Notes: a model not told the origin generated them from the sequence alone. A DNA stretch of 14,314 nucleotides from Deltaproteobacteria bacterium (GCA_002707085.1 PALY01000011.1:7855-22168); one strand, 5' to 3'; positions 1 to 7,412 are shown, numbered from the stretch's first letter. Numbers and translations are program-made.

Positions 1-975
1 GGATTCACAAGTCCAACAACCATCTACCAATACAACATGGATACAGGCGAAACAGAGGCATGGAAGTCACCTGAAGTCGATTTTGATCCCACTAAATATG
101 AAGCCAAGCAGGTCTTTTACGAAAGCAAAGATGGCACCAAAGTACCCATGTTCATCATGCACAAGAAAGGGCTTGAGCTAAACGGACAACAGCCCACCAT
201 TTTGTACGGCTATGGCGGATTCAATATTTCTTTGACCCCCGGCTTCTCTTTGAGTCGGCTGATCTGGATGGAAATGGGTGGAGTCTACGCCATCGCCAAT
301 CTTCGCGGTGGTGGAGAATACGGTGAAGAATGGCACAAAGCCGGCACCAAAATGAACAAGCAGAATGTCTTCGATGACTTCATTTCTGCCGCTGAATATT
401 TAATTGAAGAAGGCTACACAGCCCCCGAAAAACTGGCGATTAAGGGCGGTTCAAATGGGGGTCTGCTTGTCGGTGCATGCATGCTTCAACGACCAGAACT
501 ATTCGGGGCGGCCATCCCAGCAGTCGGTGTTCTCGATATGCTTCGCTACCATAAATTCACCATCGGGTGGGCCTGGGCGGACGATTACGGCACCAGTGAA
601 GATAGCCCCGAAATGTTCAACTACTTGAAAAACTACAGTCCCGTACACAACCTAGTGCCAGGCACCCAATATCCATCGACAATGGTGGTTACCGCCGATC
701 GGGATGATCGGGTGGTTCCAGCCCATAGTTTCAAATTCGCAGCGGCACTCCAAAAAGCCCATGAAGGTGACAACCCGGTCCTGATCCGCATTGAGACTCG
801 GGCGGGCCATGGTGGTGGAACACCTGTGACCAAACGCATTGAACAATATGCGGATGAATACGCATTCTTGGTGCGCGCCTTGGGCATGGAAACACCCGAA
901 GAACTGGGTGAAGTCACAGAGGAAGAAATGGAAACCGAAGCGGCTGAAGAAGCGACGGATGAAGCGGCCAAATAG
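1..975 (+). CDS. Prolyl oligopeptidase (S9A family), C-terminal catalytic part; 5' end lies outside the window
   Basis: This serine peptidase of the alpha/beta-hydrolase fold cleaves short peptides after proline. The reading frame is open from base 1, so the true start and the beta-propeller lie upstream; 324 residues are visible. The catalytic triad is clear, in window residue numbers: Ser151 in GGSNGG, Asp235 in the DRDDRVVP segment, and His270 in RAGHGGG. The YGYGGF oxyanion/core motif, the NLRGGGEYG turn and the [10 protein letters not shown] segment with its substrate-pocket Trp also match S9A enzymes. After the peptidase fold the protein carries a tail of about 25 residues made almost entirely of Glu, Ala and Thr, which is not part of the family core. 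The gene ends convergently with the minus-strand gene that stops at 980. No signal peptide can be judged, so a cytoplasmic or periplasmic location is open. The family call is firm; only the N-terminal half is unknown. Confidence 0.95.
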   Translation, partial: GFTSPTTIYQYNMDTGETEAWKSPEVDFDPTKYEAKQVFYESKDGTKVPMFIMHKKGLELNGQQPTILYGYGGFNISLTPGFSLSRLIWMEMGGVYAIANLRGGGEYGEEWHKAGTKMNKQNVFDDFISAAEYLIEEGYTAPEKLAIKGGSNGGLLVGACMLQRPELFGAAIPAVGVLDMLRYHKFTIGWAWADDYGTSEDSPEMFNYLKNYSPVHNLVPGTQYPSTMVVTADRDDRVVPAHSFKFAAALQKAHEGDNPVLIRIETRAGHGGGTPVTKRIEQYADEYAFLVRALGMETPEELGEVTEEEMETEAAEEATDEAAK

Positions 976-981
976 CCGCTT
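962..981. terminator. Hairpin shared by two convergent genes, possible bidirectional terminator
   Basis: Bases 962-968 (AAGCGGC) pair perfectly with 975-981 (GCCGCTT) around a six-base loop. The stem spans the POP stop codon (TAG, 973-975) and reaches into the TAA stop (982-980) of the minus-strand gene. There is no clear T-run on either side, so it is a weak candidate for intrinsic termination. It may only slow polymerase or protect RNA 3' ends. Confidence 0.4.
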
Positions 982-1738
982 AATATGCGCGCGTAATCCC
1001 AAATCCTGTAGCGTTTTGGCCATTCAGGCGATTTTCGCCATCATCATAAAACACAGATGAACCATGGGAAAACTTGATGACGGTCCCAAACTCAAAGGCG
1101 CGAAAATCGTCCCGAATATCCAGCGCTGATTTGGTATGACACCATGCTGCATAGGCCTTGCCCTTTCGGATGGCCATGATGCTGTGAGGGCCTCGCAACA
1201 TGGATTTTCCACGGATACCACCCGGCATTCCACCGAACAACTGATTTCGCATCAGATCCAGATCCTCAACAAAACGCCCATGTTCCAACAATAAAGCGCC
1301 ACCCCCAAGAGCAGCGTGAAGCGAATTTCCAGACTGGCCAAAACGGGAACGCAAGTCCTTCGCTCCAGCCCCATCTGCTCGACTCATGACAATCGAACCA
1401 TCCTGAAGGACGGCGACGGTTCCACGGAAATGACCCCGACCCGTTCCCTCTGTGTCCGACTTTCCATATCGATACACAGGTCCGTGGGGAGGACGAGAAC
1501 CCCCACCGGACACCAAACTGGCATCCGGCCCACTTAGAATCACATCGAATTCTTTCCGGTTTGCAAGCTGGAGTAGAGAAGCATCCGCACGCGCCGCATG
1601 AGGGTTTCCATACAAAACCTGGACCGCCTGAATCGGGACCAATGTGTAGCCCTGATCTTCAAGTGCAGAGAGGTCTGGAAGTGGCGCCTCCATCGAAGAA
1701 CTGCCGATCCGCATGGAGTTTTTGTCAGTCAACTTCAT
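980..1738 (-). CDS. Uncharacterised protein resembling phosphodiester glycosidase (NAGPA/DUF2233-like) domain
   Basis: This is a 252-residue protein with no signal peptide or membrane segment. The start is set at the ATG at 1738, which overlaps the upstream TGA as ATGA and has GGAG eight bases ahead; a longer frame to 1780 exists but lacks this support. Its C-terminal half has the order of elements I associate with phosphodiester glycosidase domains: ALGGGALLLEHGR (about residues 143-155), then HSIMAIRKGKAYAAW (about 185-199), then a GTVIKFSHGSSVFYDDG stretch (about 218-234). The last resembles the family's A-x-NLDGGGSSTLYV segment, but the usual Asp-Gly-Gly-Gly is replaced by Ser-His-Gly. 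If the relationship is real, the active site has diverged. It is the last gene of the aminophenol/kynurenine operon. Its substrate and role are unknown; a link to the pathway would rest only on coupling to it. Confidence 0.55.
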   Translation of the reverse strand: MKLTDKNSMRIGSSSMEAPLPDLSALEDQGYTLVPIQAVQVLYGNPHAARADASLLQLANRKEFDVILSGPDASLVSGGGSRPPHGPVYRYGKSDTEGTGRGHFRGTVAVLQDGSIVMSRADGAGAKDLRSRFGQSGNSLHAALGGGALLLEHGRFVEDLDLMRNQLFGGMPGGIRGKSMLRGPHSIMAIRKGKAYAAWCHTKSALDIRDDFRAFEFGTVIKFSHGSSVFYDDGENRLNGQNATGFGITRAY

Positions 1739-2874
1739 GGTCGATACTCCACCTTCAGACGTCCGTAGAACTGATCCCAATCCACGATAACACCTGTCGC
1801 TTCAATAGAATCACCACTCTTCAGTTCGACAACTGTGTCCACATCTTTGGGCGCGACTCGCAGTTCGATGTCCACCCCATTTTCGGTTCCGTACACGAAC
1901 GCACCCCGTACTCCAGTCTGTGCGTCCACCGTATCCAAATCAGACGTTGTTCTTTTAATGACCAACGACAGGGTGATCACATTGCCCACAAGTCCGTTCG
2001 CAATTTTTCTTCGCTCGGAACGTCGGGTATTTCGATCCGCCAACAACAAGGATACGCGCTTCCAATCGGACTGTGAGGCTGGGCGCTCAGTCTTTGGCTC
2101 ATCCAAAGCAACGGTGGTCTCCTGTTGCTCCAATTCTATGTTCCATACGTTTGGCTCTGATTCTGGGGTCAATTCGTACTCTTGGTTGTGAATCTCATCC
2201 CCAACTTGATCGAAACTGTCTGCGTGAACTGGACTTACAACATTGGCAACCGACGCCATCGGCTCATTGGTGACACACAGCCTATTTGATATCCCCGCGG
2301 CTTTTCTTGCCATCTGTATAAGGGTGGCCGTATCCGATACAACACCCTGTTTTTTTAAATACACATCGGACAGCCTCAGTCCACTTCCGTTCCCAAAACT
2401 GACCAAATCAACCAGTGTTTCCTGTACAGACTTCGAAGACAAATACGCTCGCACCTGCGCTTCATCCTCGCCGCGAATATTCAGCACATCATCGATATGA
2501 GGAATGCCCATCTCAATGTCACCGAATCCCATCGCACTACCGATACCACTGAAAAAAGACTCTTTTCCAACGAGCAGCCCTGCGGGCAAATCAGATGGAA
2601 GGTCAGCAATCGCTACAGTGTATTGAGACTGGTGTTTACCCGAGCCTTGTACGATTACCTTGATTTGGACCGGCACTTGTTTGATGAGGCCATTCATACG
2701 AAACGAACGTGCGCTCGCAATGAAATATGAAAACTTAAAGCCCAGATGATTGGCAGCGTCCTGCCAGGCCTTGACTCTTTTTTGGAGTTGGCCTTTGACC
2801 ATAATGAAGATGAGTACCGGAAAAAACGGTGCCCCAATACACACCAATACGGGGAACAGATCGACCAGCCCCAT
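1735..2874 (-). CDS. Uncharacterised membrane-anchored protein, 379 aa
   Basis: I do not recognise a named family. One hydrophobic segment at residues about 6-27, followed by a Lys/Arg-rich stretch (KGQLQKR), predicts a single N-terminal membrane anchor with most of the protein cytoplasmic. Residues about 60-150 form a beta-rich module with the pattern PVQIKVIVQGSGKHQSQYT, a 'DLPSDLPAGL' turn, and an 'IPHIDDVLNIRGED' segment. Similar-looking modules occur in uncharacterised deltaproteobacterial proteins, as I recall. Residues about 205-270 are acidic and low in hydrophobics, probably a linker. The last 110 residues are strand-rich and end in GDSIEATGVIVDWDQFYGRL, which has the look of a small OB-like barrel. 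The gene starts two bases after the kynB stop with GGAG upstream, and its own stop overlaps the next start (ATGA). A regulatory, scaffold or transport-accessory role cannot be told apart. Confidence 0.7.
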   Translation of the reverse strand: MGLVDLFPVLVCIGAPFFPVLIFIMVKGQLQKRVKAWQDAANHLGFKFSYFIASARSFRMNGLIKQVPVQIKVIVQGSGKHQSQYTVAIADLPSDLPAGLLVGKESFFSGIGSAMGFGDIEMGIPHIDDVLNIRGEDEAQVRAYLSSKSVQETLVDLVSFGNGSGLRLSDVYLKKQGVVSDTATLIQMARKAAGISNRLCVTNEPMASVANVVSPVHADSFDQVGDEIHNQEYELTPESEPNVWNIELEQQETTVALDEPKTERPASQSDWKRVSLLLADRNTRRSERRKIANGLVGNVITLSLVIKRTTSDLDTVDAQTGVRGAFVYGTENGVDIELRVAPKDVDTVVELKSGDSIEATGVIVDWDQFYGRLKVEYRP

Positions 2875-2876
2875 AT

Positions 2877-3503
2877 CTATTTCTCCAACAAAACTGCTCG
2901 AACCGGACTCGCATCTGCACCCTCAATGCGTAGGGGCAAAGCGATAAGTGTGTAGACCCCATCCGGAACACCGTCCAACACAACGCCCTCCAAGATGGCC
3001 ATATCGTGGGCTGCAATCATCGCATGACAGGGAAGGTCCTTACTCGAACAGGGATCCACACTCGGCGTGTCGATGCCAACCAAACGCACACCTTCTCCAG
3101 CCAACCATTCGACCAACGAAGGCGACAGACTACAAAAGTCTTCGTTGAAATGGTTGGGGTCGGGATAGCTGCCGGTCCGAAACAATACCCGTGGGGCTGA
3201 AATCGGTGCATTCAAGTCTGTGAGCCGAATGCTGACACCACGAGCGACATCGACGCCCATCACCTGAACGTCGCCGACATACAGCGACAAATCACGCTGT
3301 TCTATGGATACACCACTGGCTGAATAATGACTGGGTGCATCCGTGTGCGCACCGAGATGCACTGTGGTGGTCAAGCTGGAAAGATCAATGTTCGCGCCCT
3401 CCGCAATAGAGAGATTGACCGTACGGGAAAAAGGGATGTCTCCAGGCCAAACCGCCAATCGAGAACTGATGATGGGACTGATGTCGATAATCCGCCCAGT
3501 CAT
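2877..3503 (-). CDS. kynB: Kynurenine formamidase (arylformamidase)
   Basis: This enzyme hydrolyses N-formyl-L-kynurenine to kynurenine and formate, the second step of tryptophan catabolism. Its 208 residues match the usual KynB length. The metal-binding signature of the cyclase superfamily is present: His49-x3-His53-x-Asp55-x3-His59 in HLGAHTDAPSH, plus His160 and Glu172, which sit where bacterial KynB has its remaining zinc ligands. WPGD near the N terminus, GIDTPSVDP at 143-151, AILEGVVLD and the ASPVRAVL end are KynB hallmarks and separate it from isatin hydrolases and other cyclase-family enzymes. The ATG overlaps the upstream stop as ATGA, so it is translationally coupled to the dioxygenase/deaminase fusion. 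That ties aromatic amine ring cleavage to kynurenine. No tryptophan 2,3-dioxygenase or kynureninase is in the window. Confidence in the function is high. Confidence 0.93.
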   Translation of the reverse strand: MTGRIIDISPIISSRLAVWPGDIPFSRTVNLSIAEGANIDLSSLTTTVHLGAHTDAPSHYSASGVSIEQRDLSLYVGDVQVMGVDVARGVSIRLTDLNAPISAPRVLFRTGSYPDPNHFNEDFCSLSPSLVEWLAGEGVRLVGIDTPSVDPCSSKDLPCHAMIAAHDMAILEGVVLDGVPDGVYTLIALPLRIEGADASPVRAVLLEK

Positions 3504-4903
3504 GATTTCGGGGCCCTTGCCACCACCTTGAATTCCACCGCAATGGGTGTGGGCAAGGCTCGAATCGCGATGGTCGTACGGGTGGCCCCAATGGGCGTGA
3601 AGTGCTTGGCATACACCTTGTTGTAGCCTGCAAAATCTCTATCCATATCAACCAGAAATGCCGTCACATCGATCACTTCATCCAAAGAACTTCCAGAGGC
3701 GATGAGAATCTTGGAAATGTTCTCAATCACAGCCTCCGTTTGTGCCTCGATGTCGTAGTTCAAGGCGTCCCCATTTTCATCTTTGATGGGACCACCAGGA
3801 ATGGCATTCGTTCCTGGCTGCCGTGGCCCGACACCGGACAGATAAAGAAGACCCCCTTCCTGCCTGGCGTGCGGATACGCACCCACCGGGGCTGGGGCTG
3901 TATCTGTATTGATCACAGCCGCTGGCGTGGTGGTGGTACGGAGAGTCGGCGCTTGTGAGTTTGATTCGGATGTAGGTTTTTGCTGGACCCCATCCGTACT
4001 GGCACCCAAAACCGTTCGGTTTCCTTGGAATACCTCCACATCTTCTTCATCGTACTCTTTGTCTCCTGCCACTTCATTGGAAGGAGTCAATGAGACCACG
4101 GCCCCACCGGTTCCAAACAGAGGTGCATACGCATGAACGGCCCCGTCATAGCGATTGTGCTGGCCCATGACCGCACTCATCCACCACATCGGTTTGAAGT
4201 TGACCACCTTATGAACTCGAATCTGATCCTGAATGGTTCGAGACAACTGAGCCACATCTTCAAGCCGGCCACCGCCCAGAAACTCCAGGAGTTTGTCATT
4301 CCACTCTTCATCCTTCGGAGAGTGAATGTGATCAGAGGCAGGGTCGATATAGTCGGTGAATAGACGGTTCGATAGCGTCATCACAACCACAATCGCAGTC
4401 TTTAGATCCGATGCTTCAATGGCATCGCGTGCAGCTTTTCCAAGCACGACTGTCTCCGCCCGGTCCGCATAGACATTGCTCGAAACGATAGAGGCAGACA
4501 TGCGGTTGTCGGGGTTCAACAGCTTGAGGGCAACCACGCTCCCTGTATCGATGGGAAAGCCATGGTATGCCACCGTACGGGCCATCAGTCCTCGGGCTTC
4601 TGCTGCAGCCTGAAATGAATGACCGAATTCAGCATCGATCTTGAACTTGTATGGAATGGAACCCAGGTCATGAAACAACTCATCCACGTGTACCCATTCG
4701 GGTTCTGGGTCTGCTTGAATCTGATGGCCAATGACACTGGGCCACATCGTGCTGTAAATCACGATGCGTTCAGCTCCGCACTCTTCAAGTTCTTTGCGGG
4801 CGGCTTCAAAGCCTTCACGAAGACGAGTCCAGCCTTCATTCTTTTCCGGACACAGCAGCGGATGAGGAATTCCTGGAACGATGATTCCTTTAACAATGCT
4901 CAT
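3500..4903 (-). CDS. amnA: Fusion: 2-aminophenol 1,6-dioxygenase alpha-like subunit + RidA-type 2-aminomuconate deaminase domain
   Basis: This 467-residue protein has two parts. Residues about 1-275 are a LigB-fold protein of the AmnA (alpha) type. The metal-binding residues of the beta subunit are missing: the SPHW motif is TMWP (residues 52-55), the first His site is occupied by Ile12, and no Glu is seen near the third position. It is therefore probably a structural partner of the downstream-numbered AmnB. After a flexible Thr/Ser/Pro/Ala-rich linker (about 280-335), residues about 335-467 form a complete YjgF/RidA domain: NTDTAPAPVGAYPHA, YLSGVGP, Arg442 and Glu457 in the positions of the RidA substrate-binding Arg and the catalytic-site Glu. 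In characterised amn clusters 2-aminomuconate deaminase (AmnD) is a separate RidA-family protein, so this domain probably performs that step. The ATG at 4903 is chosen over a longer frame because it overlaps the amnB stop (ATGA) and follows a GGAGGG. Confidence 0.88.
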   Translation of the reverse strand: MSIVKGIIVPGIPHPLLCPEKNEGWTRLREGFEAARKELEECGAERIVIYSTMWPSVIGHQIQADPEPEWVHVDELFHDLGSIPYKFKIDAEFGHSFQAAAEARGLMARTVAYHGFPIDTGSVVALKLLNPDNRMSASIVSSNVYADRAETVVLGKAARDAIEASDLKTAIVVVMTLSNRLFTDYIDPASDHIHSPKDEEWNDKLLEFLGGGRLEDVAQLSRTIQDQIRVHKVVNFKPMWWMSAVMGQHNRYDGAVHAYAPLFGTGGAVVSLTPSNEVAGDKEYDEEDVEVFQGNRTVLGASTDGVQQKPTSESNSQAPTLRTTTTPAAVINTDTAPAPVGAYPHARQEGGLLYLSGVGPRQPGTNAIPGGPIKDENGDALNYDIEAQTEAVIENISKILIASGSSLDEVIDVTAFLVDMDRDFAGYNKVYAKHFTPIGATRTTIAIRALPTPIAVEFKVVARAPKS

Positions 4904-5784
4904 TTGCCCTCCGGATACCAAGCCATGACGGCATTACCGGTACCGATCACGGTGCCATAGCCGTACAATTCGGCTTCATATTCAGGCATACCGAGTGCGT
5001 GCAGCATCCAAGTGAACGCGCCTGCGTCCGTCTCTGAGATGGCTTGTGAGGTGAACTCAGGCATCTCATCCACAAACTGCTGCGTTTTGCCTTTTCGCAA
5101 CAGGTCAATGGCCCTCATGTCCCACATGTGTTGGCCATGGCTCATGATGTGTTCCTTGCTCATGTCTTCGGGAACCGCAGACTCGGTTGTGAAGTGACTA
5201 TGTGACAAGGAGTTTGATGCAATCAGAACGACACGCCGCCCACTCTCTTCAACCGCCTTCCGGGTCGCTTCGGCCAGAACGGCCGCCTGCTTTTGCATCA
5301 CCTCTACACTGTAGTACGAGGTCGCACGACAAGATGAAATACCCACGATGGGTTTGTCCCATTGGGGCCGTGTCATATGACACGAAACAATGGTCCCGTA
5401 GTCCACTCGGAAATCGGGATTTTCCATCATCTTGGTGACCAGACCCGCACCCCCCGCCTGCGAACAAATCGCCTGGGCAAGAGCCACATCAACATCGAGT
5501 TCATAATGAAACCGAAACAGGTTTGGAAACACAGGGTCTACGCTGAGTGACTTGAAATGAGGAACACCCAAAAAATGAGTTCCCACATAGGTTTGCCAGT
5601 GAGGGCTGAGTACAACCAATGTGTCGTAATCGATACCTTCTAAGTCTTTGCGTAGCCGTTCATAGCCCCAACGAAGCGTCTCCCAACCACACTCAGCAGT
5701 CGGTTCGTTTTGGGGCGGATTTTCCGCGTACACAAGGTGTGGGGGGTGTGGTGCAAGAACACCAGCGACTATTGATCCGGACAT
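4900..5784 (-). CDS. amnB: 2-aminophenol 1,6-dioxygenase, catalytic beta subunit (LigB-type extradiol dioxygenase)
   Basis: This Fe(II) enzyme opens the ring of 2-aminophenol (or a close relative) between C1 and C6 to give 2-aminomuconic-6-semialdehyde. Counted from the ATG at 5784, the residues fall on the published positions of the Comamonas enzyme as I recall them: His13 (APHPPH), His62 (SPHW) and Glu251 as iron ligands, and His195 as acid/base. This agreement, the 294-residue length and a GGAG six bases ahead all favour that start over the TTG at 5802 or the ATG at 5790. Further family landmarks are ENPPQNEP, NPDFRVDYGTI, ASNSLSH and YGYGTVIGTGNAVM. It heads the operon and its stop overlaps the alpha-RidA fusion gene (ATGA), as expected for subunits made in equal amounts. 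The native substrate may be 2-aminophenol itself or a ring-substituted aminophenol derived from kynurenine. Confidence 0.93.
   Translation of the reverse strand: MSGSIVAGVLAPHPPHLVYAENPPQNEPTAECGWETLRWGYERLRKDLEGIDYDTLVVLSPHWQTYVGTHFLGVPHFKSLSVDPVFPNLFRFHYELDVDVALAQAICSQAGGAGLVTKMMENPDFRVDYGTIVSCHMTRPQWDKPIVGISSCRATSYYSVEVMQKQAAVLAEATRKAVEESGRRVVLIASNSLSHSHFTTESAVPEDMSKEHIMSHGQHMWDMRAIDLLRKGKTQQFVDEMPEFTSQAISETDAGAFTWMLHALGMPEYEAELYGYGTVIGTGNAVMAWYPEGK
4908..4912 (-). promoter_or_regulatory. Ribosome binding site of the alpha-RidA fusion gene, inside amnB
   Basis: GGAGG (minus strand) lies four bases before the ATG at 4903 and within the last codons of amnB. It decides the start against an in-frame upstream GTG at 4921. 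Confidence 0.6.
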
Positions 5785-5907
5785 CGGCATCTCCGTATAC
5801 AATTCCCCTATGCTGTCTCAGACCAAAGCACCTACATCAACGTGTCCAAGCGATGTGGAAAATATGACAAGATGGCACTCAAGATCCCCACAGGGACCAT
5901 TCAAGCA
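5785..5907 (-). promoter_or_regulatory. Leader of the amnB operon; promoter presumed here
   Basis: These 123 bases separate the lipoprotein gene from amnB and should carry the operon promoter if the lipoprotein transcript ends first. I see the SD GGAG (5791-5794), a perfect 9-base odd palindrome GTCTCAGAC (5815-5823), and a short hairpin directly after the lipoprotein stop (GGTCCC/GGGATC on the minus strand, about 5883-5898) without a T-run. No convincing -35/-10 pair is visible. Confidence 0.35.
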
Positions 5908-6150
5908 TCATTCTGGACACCCTTGGCTTGAATAGATGTTGTAGGTGTATTTGCAATCCGCATCAGATGCGCCGTCGTCGTAGATGCTCGCTCGTATTGT
6001 TTGGCATGTCTGCCAAGAACACGAATTACAGGCCGTGCGTTCCAAGCGGCTGCACCAATCTACACCCGTAGCCGTGTCACCCTCTGCCTCATAATATACG
6101 CAGCCAGACAGAAAAAAGGAGACCAAAAAACACACAATACAATTCCGCAT
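5908..6150 (-). CDS. Small cysteine-rich lipoprotein, 80 aa
   Basis: The N terminus is a lipoprotein signal peptide: Met-Arg, a hydrophobic run (CIVCFLVSFF) and the lipobox Leu-Ser-Gly-Cys with Cys17 as the lipidated residue. The mature part is only 64 residues, acidic at first (EAEGDTATG), and holds six further cysteines (33, 41, 44, 49, 66, 78), enough for three disulfides in the periplasm or at the cell surface. A GGGAGG lies just ahead of the ATG at 6150, which supports the start. I know no named family for it. Small Cys-rich lipoproteins of this kind are common in deltaproteobacterial-type genomes. The gene is divergent from the exported protein at 6246, so the two may share a control region; it precedes amnB on the same strand, but a 123-base gap argues against a strict operon. 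Confidence 0.7.
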   Translation of the reverse strand: MRNCIVCFLVSFFLSGCVYYEAEGDTATGVDWCSRLERTACNSCSWQTCQTIRASIYDDGASDADCKYTYNIYSSQGCPE

Positions 6151-6245
6151 ACAGCCTCCCGGTCACAGACAGTTCTACCAGCCGTTCTCGACAGTACACT
6201 AAATCTGAAATTTGTGCTTAGATGGCTTTGTCTCTGGAGAATACC
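6151..6245. promoter_or_regulatory. Divergent intergenic region between lipoprotein and exported-protein genes
   Basis: These 95 bases separate two start codons pointing apart, so promoters for both must lie here or in the gene ends. It includes the lipoprotein SD (GGGAGG, minus strand, just right of 6150) and the SD GGAG at 6236-6239 for the plus-strand gene. The middle (6190-6220) is A/T-rich, but I cannot pick a convincing -10/-35 pair on either strand. Confidence 0.4.
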
Positions 6246-7412
6246 ATGATTGTTTTATTGGCTACTGTTGGCTTGGTCTCTGCTGGACCCAGAAAAGTGA
6301 AAGAGGTCACCCCCTCCGTCCCGCTGACGGTTCCCGCCACAGTCAAACCCACTTTTGAATGGCCCGAAGCAAGAGCTACATGCCCCACTCAATCTGCAAA
6401 TACCGGCATCATTCGGAGCAAACAGAATGAAATCGTGAGCATGGAACCAAAAACTAAGATCTATGTACAACACAAGGTCGATGTGGATCGCGTGGAAGAT
6501 CGCTGCATCAACATGGTTCGCATCGAACATATGCCCGACCGAGGCTGTAAATACACCATGATCTTCAAGGCAAAACGAGGCTACACCGATCTTCAACTCA
6601 GCACACTCAATGTTCATGCCGACAGTTGGTGTCCTGGCTGGAGAGATTGGCGAGAAACAGGCGAGACTAAAGAATCAAAGCCCTATTCTCGAAGGCTGAA
6701 CGACAACAATCTCGCTCTGATGCTTTCGAAAACACATGTCCCAGACCCTGTCTCCGACCGGTCCTGCACCGATCTCGCCATGAATGTAGATGGAAAGGTC
6801 GCCTTAACGAAAACACTTGGAGGGCGCGGAGAGCCGTTTCGCTTAGAAAATCTCTCTTTTGTGGGTCAGTACGATAGCGTGGGTGAGCCAAGCTCGATTT
6901 GTCCAGACGTCAAACAAATCGTTGTTGAAAGGGTAGAAGCACCAACCGTACCCCAAGACAACCCATTAAAGAACACCGCTGTTCTTGCATATATTGCTCA
7001 TGAGCCCCTTCCCAACTTTGCAGCCACAGATGGGGGTATCAGCGCATTCCAACACATCGGAGAAAACTTGAGTCTCCGTGCTGATGCGTCAATTGGACCG
7101 CTAAATCACAATGCTTTCAATGTGAACTACGGTTTTGGTTCTTCCTCGGTCACGTCGGGCATGCAGATCTACGTGGGCGCCCGTTTAGGTGGTTTTGAAG
7201 ACCTGAGAGGCGATGACTATAGTGCGTTTGGCGTGAACCTTGGCTTCCAATCAAACCGCTATGATGAGAGTTCTCCAACCTATTTCAGCGTAGAACTGAC
7301 ACCCGTTCTATACAGCGAATCTGTACCCAACTATATCCAGGGTTCTGGTACGACAGACGGTGGCATAATGATGAAGATTCTCTTCGGTACTTTCCTGCGA
7401 AAAGCGGAATGA
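6246..7412 (+). CDS. Exported protein of unknown function with beta-strand-rich C-terminal half
   Basis: The 388-residue protein begins with a short hydrophobic signal-like segment (residues 1-13, ending Val-Ser-Ala before Gly14). The ATG at 6246 is chosen because GGAG sits six bases upstream; a frame from 6222 would put eight uncharged or acidic residues ahead of the signal. A Pro/Val-rich spacer (about 15-40) follows. Residues about 44-220 hold six cysteines (46, 87, 101, 129, 174, 219), which would suit disulfides outside the cytoplasm. From about 245 to the end the sequence alternates short amphipathic strands with Gly/Asn/Ser turns (for example NVNYGFGSS, MQIYVGARLGGF, AFGVNLGFQSN, YFSVELTPVL, IMMKILFGTF), as in a small outer-membrane-type barrel. 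It does not end in the usual aromatic residue, so barrel insertion is uncertain. No family was recognised. Confidence 0.72.
   Translation: MIVLLATVGLVSAGPRKVKEVTPSVPLTVPATVKPTFEWPEARATCPTQSANTGIIRSKQNEIVSMEPKTKIYVQHKVDVDRVEDRCINMVRIEHMPDRGCKYTMIFKAKRGYTDLQLSTLNVHADSWCPGWRDWRETGETKESKPYSRRLNDNNLALMLSKTHVPDPVSDRSCTDLAMNVDGKVALTKTLGGRGEPFRLENLSFVGQYDSVGEPSSICPDVKQIVVERVEAPTVPQDNPLKNTAVLAYIAHEPLPNFAATDGGISAFQHIGENLSLRADASIGPLNHNAFNVNYGFGSSSVTSGMQIYVGARLGGFEDLRGDDYSAFGVNLGFQSNRYDESSPTYFSVELTPVLYSESVPNYIQGSGTTDGGIMMKILFGTFLRKAE

Noticed and set aside
652..1023. A 123-codon minus-strand frame over the POP 3' end
   Set aside because: It is antisense to the catalytic Asp and His region of a clear peptidase; nothing supports translation.
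1561..2076. A 171-codon plus-strand frame spanning two operon genes
   Set aside because: It is antisense across an ATGA gene junction, with no domain and no start signal.
4903..4921. Longer start for the alpha-RidA fusion (in-frame start at 4921)
   Set aside because: The ATG at 4903 has the GGAGGG and the ATGA overlap, and matches AmnA-type N termini.
5871..5887. Direct repeat CAAGAT with a six-base spacer upstream of amnB as an operator
   Set aside because: Only two six-base copies with no symmetry; this could easily occur by chance.
5877..5900. Short hairpin (GGTCCC/GGGATC) after the lipoprotein stop as a terminator
   Set aside because: The stem includes a wobble pair and no T-run follows on the minus strand, so it is mentioned only within the amnB leader.
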